From: Tubiluchus corallicola
Taxonomy: Eukaryota; Priapulida; Priapulimorpha; Priapulimorphida; Tubiluchidae
Assembly (NCBI GenBank): GCA_030141605.1
Contig: JAQGDQ010000847.1
Span: forward strand, 27,501 to 88,317
Length of the DNA stretch: 60,817 bases
Direction of reading: 5' to 3'
Position 1 is the first letter of the stretch, and the number at the start of each line of letters is the position of its first letter. A program made the translations under genes and the position numbers. The notes below the pieces were generated by a model. That model was not told where the DNA came from. It worked only from the letters and a program-made list of their open reading frames with translations, and searched no databases. Positions 52,501-60,817 of this stretch are shown here, piece after piece.

Positions 52501-55500
52501 AAATATGAGTAAAAAATAGAGAAAAATAGGCATTTTTTCATGAAATTCGGCCTATGCCGTACCTCTGCTACTATGAGGAGTTGGGCCAAGCGGATTCACA
52601 TAGTGAATACTAGTGACTAGTGGACCTCATACCTGAACTTTGGCCTGAATCGGTTTACCTAACCTTGTGCCGGAATTTTTCGATTTTGCATGGTCTTCTC
52701 GCGGACGCGTTCTTAAATGCAGTAGAATGGATCTTTAACGGAATATGTACTAACATAATAGTGAACTCATAATATGTACATTTGTTTAATCGAAATACAA
52801 TATTAAAAGCAGTACTTACTTGTACCAATTAGTAAGAGTCATCATAACATACAGAGAAGCCAGTGCAAACATGACATGAAAGAAGCTATAATTATATGCC
52901 ACACCCTCCTTCTCATTATCCCAAACTTTGGCGTCAGCTGACTCAGGGTCACGGTCATTAGTCTGACTAGCAGCTCCTGAAAAGTTATCGATATGCATAA
53001 AAGTAATTTAAAATCATTCCAAATAGCAACAATGTACACTACAAATGGAATAAATTTGGCTGGAAAAGCAGCATTTCATTACAAAGTTTTAATTGAAAAA
53101 GCTTTTCTGTTATCAAGCTTTCTAACAACACTTGCAGTCTTGCAGGAACTATTTACATTAATTCACTGTTATGCAACAACTATAGGACGATTTCTAATTA
53201 ATCACCAATGCTAAAATTTAAATGCGGTTGCTACAGTTACTAAAATAACAAAATGATACTTTGAAAACAAAACAACGTGTTCTATTCACACAGGCACAAG
53301 AAAAAAAAATCACAAAAATATGAACTGATCAAGATGTTATAACTTTATCAAGCAATTAGGAAAATGCAAACTGCATCTTGTTTACTCAATCATTTACACA
53401 AAGCATTTAAGTTAGTTTACAGAATTGTGTATTAAAAATCTATCAAAGTTTATCAAGATACTAGAATAATTACCAGGAGTCATCAGGTGGAACATGACCA
53501 TGATTCACAATTTCTCAGTTTTCTCTACCCTCAAACCCGATCAGGTTTGAGGCAAACCGAAATATTACATTATAAATGAACTAAGATTAGTAAGGTAACT
53601 TAACGATTAATTGTTTACAGTGAATACTTCACTATGGCAAAATGGTATCTTAACGATATGAAAAGAGGGTGCCACAAATAAGTGTCCGACGATAATTACC
53701 TCTGGTTCACCTTAATAGAAGTTATTACTTTGTACGATGTAACAGACAACATAATCACGTAGCAAAAATTTCCTTGTCATACCAATGATATAGTGTGATT
53801 CAAATTCATTATGAGTTGTGTGGCATCATGTCTGCACTATAAATGACATTAAATTTATTCTATCAAAGATGTATATCAATCAGCTAAGGAATGTAAAAAA
53901 ACAGCTAAAAAGCTATCAAGTGCCTCAAAATCAATGAATACAGTTGCTGTGGTATTAGACAAACATTCCCATACAAGGAAAATCAGACAGTTATTAGGGA
54001 CACCCTGTAACTACAAATTCTTTTACCTTCTTCCTCCCCTATTAGCACTTTCTCCCCCGAGAACCCCATCTTTGATGCTTGGGTACTACTTGAAGATCGG
54101 ATACTGCAAACCAATAAATAAAAATAAAGCAGCATGCTAAATAAACACAATGCACACAATAATTACCTTCATCATCTAACAAGACTTTTTCCTGGGACAT
54201 GGTCAGTTTACTCATCTGACCTGATGACCGGCAACTGAAATGATAAACATTCCGGGGTATAAATAACACAAAGCTCACTTTCAAACACACAGTCTACTCT
54301 GTAAATTACCTGCAGACTGCATAAAATTTTTTTTATACATTTTGGAACGCTTTCTTTAGTCAGCACACTTCTTAAATGAACTGTTTCAGTTAGCTGGTTT
54401 ATACTGCTCATCAGCCAAAGCCTGACTAAAAAACACATATGCATTTTTTTCAAACTTACATCAAGACAGGCTTACTCATGCTGACGAATGTGAAACTTTG
54501 TATTAGTTTGTGCATTAGACAATGTATAGGGCTTCACACTCACATTTATCATTCAAATTTGTGCTTCTCCTAGATCACACACAGACCAATAACTTAAAAA
54601 TGTTTGACAAAATAAATGTGCTCTGCTTCCATAGATAAAAAGCATTCACAATTGAACATTTTGAAAAGCTGGCTACTCTAGCTACGACTGATAATTCGAA
54701 AATGTGACAGGTAAGAAACACACAACTTGTAACAAACTAAAAAAGCATTTCAAAGTAAAATCTAGTAATTGTAATCCAGTTAACTCCATTTATGATAGAT
54801 CTGGTTAACTTGTAATTTCAGTTATTTCGTATCACAACTAAGTTCCATTGAGCTCCAGAGCTGACACATAAAATAAGAATCAGTTAAATCGTATCACATA
54901 TATCATATTTTCACTTATTACGCTATTAATTTCCAAACCATCGAGCTTAATATGTCCACGTTTTTCCATGTATTTTGTATTTAAATAAATTACATTGCTA
55001 ATCAGAAAGCATACAGCAAGATACATACATGTTTTTACCTAATATGCCATATTCTTAATTTTTTTTCTACAGCTGTCCCAACTAACCATGCTGCAGAGTG
55101 CAGACTGCGGTGTGATAAAAGAGTAAACCACTTTTAATGAAGGGGTGAAGTTGCCCTGGGGGTTTTCTCTGAGCACGAACCTAACTTCACATATGAATTC
55201 GGTAATTAGTTCACCAAGGTAAGGGTAGCAGACTTTGCAGCATTTATTTTTTCTTTTGTGAAATGAGTAATACAGCTTCATGTGGAAAAACTGAGTGCAT
55301 AAATACTAAGTAGTAGCTCTCACAACTGCTTTGTGAAGGTGTTTCACTGTCTATGTAAAACTGGCTGTTTGCTTTACAGACTTTTATTTTTCGCTCATTG
55401 CAAGAAAGGTGAAACTGCAATACAAACATGAAGAAAGAACATCAATCAAAAATAAAAAAACAGCAAATGTGCAAACAAATAAAGAACAAGCATTAACAAA

Positions 55501-58500
55501 TTAATAACAAGCATACTGAAGCAGCAAATAATTAAAAAATTAGACCATTGAATGCAGCATTACAGAACACATCACAAAGTAGCATGTACCTGCACACGCA
55601 TACACACCTACACAAACAACACACATATGCATGTGCTCTTTAAACAGTTACAAGAAATCAATAAATTGGCATGATTGTGAAAATAAACAACATGAACAAC
55701 TATTAAGCCAACAGCAAATAAATTACTGCAAAGCTCCACACAAAAATAAGCAAACAAATGCACTTACAAATGTTTGAGGTCTGCATAGCAAACTTCAAGC
55801 CAATTTTCAGTAATCAAAAGAGAGATACTGATTTATAAAAGTGGCATACTGAAACACAACTACAGGTGCCTATACAAGGCAAAAACAGGAACTTGCACAC
55901 TTGAAAGGCTATCAAACTTCTTATACCAGAGCACCCACACGTTAGACAAATGCACCTATTGCAAAACAATGACGCTCTCCAATCAACACACCTGGCTTAA
56001 CTAAACCCACGCTAGCCAGGGTTTAACAGTCTAAATAGATTGACCAAAGCAGCAGATTCAAACTAACTTAAAATTACCTAAATTATTAAACTGATTATTA
56101 ATCAAACTATAACAATGCTATAAACCTAAATTATTCCTATTCCTGAACTGCTGAGACATATGCACAGCCCATAGTTTTGGTCAAGCACCGATAATCACTC
56201 AAACCGTATTTCGCGTAATTCGTAATGATTCGTTTGGTCTCTAGAAATACAAATTAAGTGGTATGACTAAACTGTGTTTTACTAGTGCAGTAAGTCCTCG
56301 CTTAATGACGTTAATGGGTTCCTGCGAAACACCATTAAACGAAGCCAAGACGTCTGCAGAAAATAATGTAAAAAAATTGATATGTTCTAGAGGAGAAAAT
56401 TCACGCTGCTTAACTCATACGAATTAAATGTTTTATGAGTTTTATTCATATTTATACTGTTGAATTTCCTTCTGTTTGCTCAAAACCACAACTTTCTTAC
56501 CAATAGCTAGTTAAACTTACTAGTGACTTCTCTTTCATTAACACTGAAGCACCCTACATACGGGCAGTTAGGGGAAAACACGGCAGTCAAGGTCAAGACC
56601 AAGCCCAAGATCAGGAAAATCTCACGTAGTACTAGCCTGGTTGTATTAGCAACGCGTTGCAGACAATATTCTTTGACATAAAGTTTGAACTCGGGTGTCC
56701 GGCAGCGAGTAGACCGCAAACCGATCTAGCAGGATACAAACAGCTAGCATTTAGTACGTAGTCAGTCAGGAAGCAAAAACTAAATATCCGTACTGTTTTA
56801 CATTAGTGGTACGTTTTTAGAACAGAATAATACAATATGTACTGTATTAATGCTTCAAATCAGGTAAAACAGTTGCAGATAATATACAAAATACCTTTGA
56901 GTGTGTTTAAGTGAGAAAAAGATGTCAAATGTTCAGTATCGTTAAAATGAAACATCGCTAAATGGGGAGTCATTAAGCAAGGACTTACTGTGTCAACAAA
57001 AAGCAATATATTTTACCCTTGTTCAATTTTTCAGTAAAAAACAATACAAACCTGGAATACAACACACAAACAAACCAGATTACTAAGCCAACAATTGACT
57101 GTGCATCAAATGAAGGGGTTTTATCTTTTTCGGAGTTTGCAGCTTCAGTGGATTGTATTACAGACAGCAGATTTGGGTTGCACGTCTTATCTAAAACACA
57201 GATATTCCAGTTACAGCACAGGTATTGTTAAATTAAATAATAAAATTCAGAACGAAATATCAATTGCTGATCAATTTCTAAATCCATGTATCAGTTATTT
57301 AAAGTTAACCTTAATTCATATTTCATAACAGTAGAAATGTGAAAAAGGCAGAATTGGCTCACAGTTCCGCATCTAACCAACACTTTGACTCCAGCCTTCA
57401 GGTATATGTCTAACAGTGTTCTCTATTGCAATAAATTTGATATCTCTTTTTGTTCAACAGACCTAAAGTACCTACTAATTCACTTGACAAAGAGAAATTG
57501 CTTCTCAAATTCTTTAGCAAGAATTCTAACACAAGAATGACAGAAACAGTACATGTTCTTCCACTAGTTCCACCCCACACCATATTTTCATTTTTGGCTC
57601 TTGCCCATCAAAGGTCAGTCACTACATGTAAGCTTACAAAAGCTCCCATAAGACCTCTGTTCATTGGTTTCTAAATACAAGTAATTTGTGCTACTTCTTA
57701 TACCTTTACCCCAGGACTAAGATGCTAAACAGCTGCTTATTTAGAAATCAAGTTTTTCTCTCAGACCTCTTATCTGGGTTTTTTCATCAAAAAACTGTTT
57801 CTTGTTAACTAAATGTTATTAACATAGCAGGCACCTCAACCAATACTGCTTTTTTATCTTTCTATCCATGTGTGGCTATTAGCCTTTTAAAGCAACTTGC
57901 ACAGCAAAATCCATTTAAATCCACATTCGAATTGCCATAAGCATCATAAAGGAAAAATGTCGCAAAACAGCAATACAGAAAAAACAGCCGACCTATCTGG
58001 TTTGACTGTTCAAATAGAAAAAACAAGTCACGCAAAAATTAGCCGCAATTTGCTATTCATCACTCTCTAACTGCGAATAGTTACCTATTTACAAGATCTT
58101 CAATTTCAGCAACTTTGCAAGTCAGTTTTAGGCTTAGAATATGTCTTGGGAGTTAATTAAACCAAAATTGAACATGGACTTTGGGAAATTTAGTTTGTAA
58201 ATTCAAAATTGCAAGAAGTTGAGCAAATAAAAAAGAAACTTAAATATGTGTAACATATGAGCACGCTTTCCTTGGCAAACTTTTGAAATATATGCTCAAA
58301 CTTGCTCAACAGTACAAACTATTCAAAAATTTAAATTAAAACTGTACCAGATTCATTGGTCATGGCTGACCAGGTAAGGTAGACAATGTACAGACTGATG
58401 ATTGAAGACTGGAGAAGTCCTGAACGAGGCTGAGCTTCCTGAACTTTTGGCAGAATAGACACAATGGACATGACAATGCACAGAATCATGTTGAAGCTAA

Positions 58501-60749
58501 TGAAGAATTTATTCAGACCACAACCAGCCTAATGAAGAAATGATAAAAACACATAGCTGGCAAAAATGTAACATTACGTAAGTCAACTAAAAGTCAAGAC
58601 GTAACAGTTGATATAATATGATTTGATAAACTTCTTATCTTACTCTGCTTCTCGTGTAAGCTTGCTTAACTTAGATCAGTGTTCCAAGTACTTAAGCAAC
58701 ACTTTCATCACTAAAATCAGTAAAAATTACCACAGTTGCTTCAGTATTACAGTAACTAAAATTACTTTAAAGCAAAAAACTTACATTTCCGTAATAAATG
58801 TACAGCAGTACGATGATCGCAATAACAGAAATATAGAGTAGTGAAGAGACGGCAAGCAGAGCTGAAAAGTAAACCCATTACAAATACCGCAATACAAACC
58901 ATTATAGAAAACAATTGTGATTATACTCGAACACGTATTAGTAATTTTGTCATAAATTTCTACATGACAGTACCATGTTCCAGCAAAATGCAGGAGTAAA
59001 GTGAATTATTATTAAATGAAATTGTTAATTCCACAGGCAATAATGAAAATACATGGGGATGCAATCCCCAAGCATCTCAACGAAAAATCATTAGTATTTG
59101 GATCATGGAAATCAAGTGTTTCACATGTTTTATTGTTTACATTTAAGAACCAAGCTTACAACTAAACTATTTTTTCAACTTTTTCAAAATTTTAAAGCCA
59201 TTTGGAAGTTTTACAAACTATTTTTATTTTAATCGCATTAGAAGCCAAATTGGTCTTTTTTTGGTATTTGACTGTTCTAGTTAGGCAAAGGTTCCAAGAA
59301 AATTCACTCTTTCAACCATAGCTATACCACCTTGGAGCCCTGCTCAAACCTATCAAACAACCTAAGCAAACAAACCATATGAAGGGCTGCATAATCAGTT
59401 TTGGTAAGCACTACCCTACCCGAGGAGAGATTTTTTTTGTGTTTTATTCTACCCAATGAATCAAGAAATTGAACAGAAGATTGTACGAAGAGCATCATAG
59501 TGACCAACTGGATGATAATTCTGAGGGAGTTTGATGAAAGATAGATAATAACGATCGATAGTAATAATATGCAGAACAATAAAAATGAAAACAATTTTTT
59601 ACAATTTCTAATTTAGAAAGTTTTTCTATTAATTTACGGCATTACAAAAAAAATTAATTATTATGAGCAACTAAAAACAAATATTTTGCCAATTTTAGCG
59701 AAATAAAAATCATTCTCGTTCTAATGATCATTACACAGTCAATATTTTGTTAAATTTAGAACATTAAGTATCAGTTTCCATTTTAGTTTCAAATATTATG
59801 GATTTTCTTTGCTGTTATATGCTACACCATACTTAGAGGAGCAGGACTCCTCTAATGCAGATCAGCATCCATCTATTATCTCTGTACCAGAGGTGACCAC
59901 AGTATTTTTCTGAAACTTTGGGCTACATTAAGATTATTAACCCTATTTAAAAATGATATTAAAACATAACATCTATAGGCTTACGTATACTACATTAATG
60001 CAATATACAACATATACACATTTCTAACATTCGGATTAGATTCTTCTGATATTCGGATGGTATGGAGATCTGCACACTTTGAGTGCAATTTTGAAAACTC
60101 AGTTCAGGTCCGAATTGGAAGACTTGGATTGGGAAAAAATATAAAAATCCTACATAGATTCACACTGGCAAGAATGTAGTTCAAACACTACTAGTGATAG
60201 CCTATCCCATACTGGCCCAATAACCTACCTGACGAACTAGCTACAAAACTGCATTTATCCATCCCACATCCAAACTGTATCTATTTAAAGTAATCAGTAA
60301 GTACACACCACTAAAGATACATATGCATAAACATATGCATTGGTCATATCACACACATATATATAAAATACATTTTGATGTTTACCAATAAACCAAGACT
60401 TGTTATTGGATTCCTCCATCCGTCCCACCCAGTTTTCTGCCCAACTGTGTGCAAAGTCAACGATCATCACCAGCTGAATGAGGATGAAAAGAAATCCACC
60501 AATCAGGCCAAAATACATCCATACTGCATAAATATTTTCAGGAATTAATGCATGTTTAATTCATAAGACAATAATTAACAATAAATTATCATAATAAAAC
60601 CAAACATATACAATAGTAATGTATAATGTATGATAGTTAATATCCTAGGTATGTGCATGGACGTACCACTTGCAAATTTGCTGTCATACTTGATAAAGAA
60701 TGCTCCGACGCAAATACCAACCAACATGGCAAACTTGATAAACCAAAAC
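49599..60749 (-). CDS. SERINC: Serine incorporator (SERINC/TMS1 family), C-terminal nine exons; 5' part outside window
   Basis: Multi-pass membrane protein of the SERINC family, linked to serine-containing lipid synthesis, phospholipid scrambling and, in vertebrates, restriction of enveloped viruses. Minus-strand exons 60667-60749, 60386-60523, 58785-58861, 58348-58528, 57052-57190, 54167-54234, 52820-52976 and 49599-49737 were placed with matching phases; the ninth and earlier exons lie past base 60749 or could not be seen. Landmarks in order: [92 protein letters not shown], then [32 protein letters not shown] and the C-terminal [19 protein letters not shown]. The protein ends [10 protein letters not shown], close to human family members. 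Introns reach 3.1 kb and contain transposon sequence. Eight exons are certain. Confidence 0.95.
49738..52819. other. Last SERINC intron with repeat-like content
   Basis: A 3.1 kb intron. From about 49980 to 52740 it has mixed, less AT-biased sequence resembling inserted repeats, but no terminal repeats were recognised. A minus-strand 88-residue frame at 51738-52004 starts in a good context (AAGATGGCG) and is described under findings. Confidence 0.4.
54235..57051. other. SERINC intron containing a TIR element
   Basis: A 2.8 kb intron without exons of its own. It holds the inverted-repeat element at 56289-56992 and otherwise AT-rich sequence. Confidence 0.5.
56289..56992. mobile_element. Nonautonomous TIR element in SERINC intron
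   Basis: The left end CAGTAAGTCCTCGCTTAATG and the right end, read on the minus strand as CAGTAAGTCCTTGCTTAATG, form inverted repeats of about 22 bases with one mismatch. Subterminal similarity (GCGAAAC.. against GCGATGTTTC) is weaker. CAG(T)..TCCTCG(C)TTAA-type ends are known from mariner/pogo relatives, but no TA duplication is obvious at the edges. No transposase inside. Confidence 0.65.
58862..60385. other. SERINC intron
   Basis: About 1.5 kb between two SERINC exons. A short hairpin (TTAGAGGAG / CTCCTCTAA) lies at about 59833-59856. Nothing else recognised. Confidence 0.4.
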
Positions 60750-60817
60750 CTAAAAATTTTTTTAATAACTCTGAAATAAGTACAGCAAAGTACTAATACA
60801 TTACATACTTAACTTCA

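Noticed and set aside
56507-56719. 70-residue minus-strand frame with a hydrophobic segment ([12 protein letters not shown])
   Set aside because: Lies inside the TIR element in a SERINC intron; no family match and no splice context for SERINC, whose neighbouring exons already join in phase.

Overview
The window is nuclear DNA from an invertebrate metazoan. It is AT-rich, with long introns bounded by GT/AG, dense transposon remnants and many microsatellites. The gene set (aristaless/Arx-type homeobox, PKA inhibitor, Frizzled-type cysteine-rich domain, gamma-secretase APH-1, SERINC) is animal-specific in combination. I cannot place it below Metazoa; an early-branching or marine invertebrate is plausible. 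The bases and translations are seen directly. Gene names rest on recalled family motifs, and no search was run. Exon chains were accepted only where splice sites gave consistent codon phase and the joined protein matched a family or read sensibly.  Layout: (1) 1-3569, + strand, the 3' five coding exons of a paired-class homeobox gene with polyQ and an OAR motif. (2) 3570-11352, gene-poor, with a candidate TIR element (4209-5262), a hAT-type MITE with 8-bp target duplication (5916-6430), a repeat block that recurs near 27.5 kb, a compound microsatellite and a TACCAAA minisatellite. (3) 11353-13281, - strand, a small three-exon gene for a cAMP-dependent protein kinase inhibitor (PKI). It is easy to miss because its exons are 83, 175 and 18 bases. 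(4) 16.4-19.6 kb, - strand, a decayed non-LTR retrotransposon with a PHD-type ORF1, abutting a mariner-like transposase end. (5) 22.06-25.5 kb, - strand, a young non-LTR retrotransposon (endonuclease plus reverse transcriptase) with three frameshifts and an N-terminal 2A-like NPGP motif.  (6) 28265-31524, - strand, a gene with a ten-cysteine Frizzled-type domain, a long Ser/Thr-rich linker and C-terminal FG-GAP-like 'DYCR' repeats; its first exon was not identified. (7) 33-40 kb, intergenic, with two degenerate reverse transcriptase fragments and a Tigger/pogo-like nonautonomous element (37634-38830). (8) 40758-42335, + strand, intronless dolichol kinase. (9) 42.88-43.15 kb, a tRNA-derived SINE. 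(10) 43774-47449, + strand, six coding exons of APH-1. (11) 49599-60749, - strand, nine coding exons of a serine incorporator (SERINC), convergent with APH-1 and running off the right edge; its introns hold a further TIR element.  The genes are ordinary neighbours rather than an operon. DOLK acts in ER N-glycosylation, APH-1 in intramembrane proteolysis (Notch-type signalling), SERINC in membrane lipid biology, PKI in PKA control, and the Frizzled-type protein probably in extracellular Wnt binding. The most novel item I see is the domain architecture of the Frizzled-type protein.
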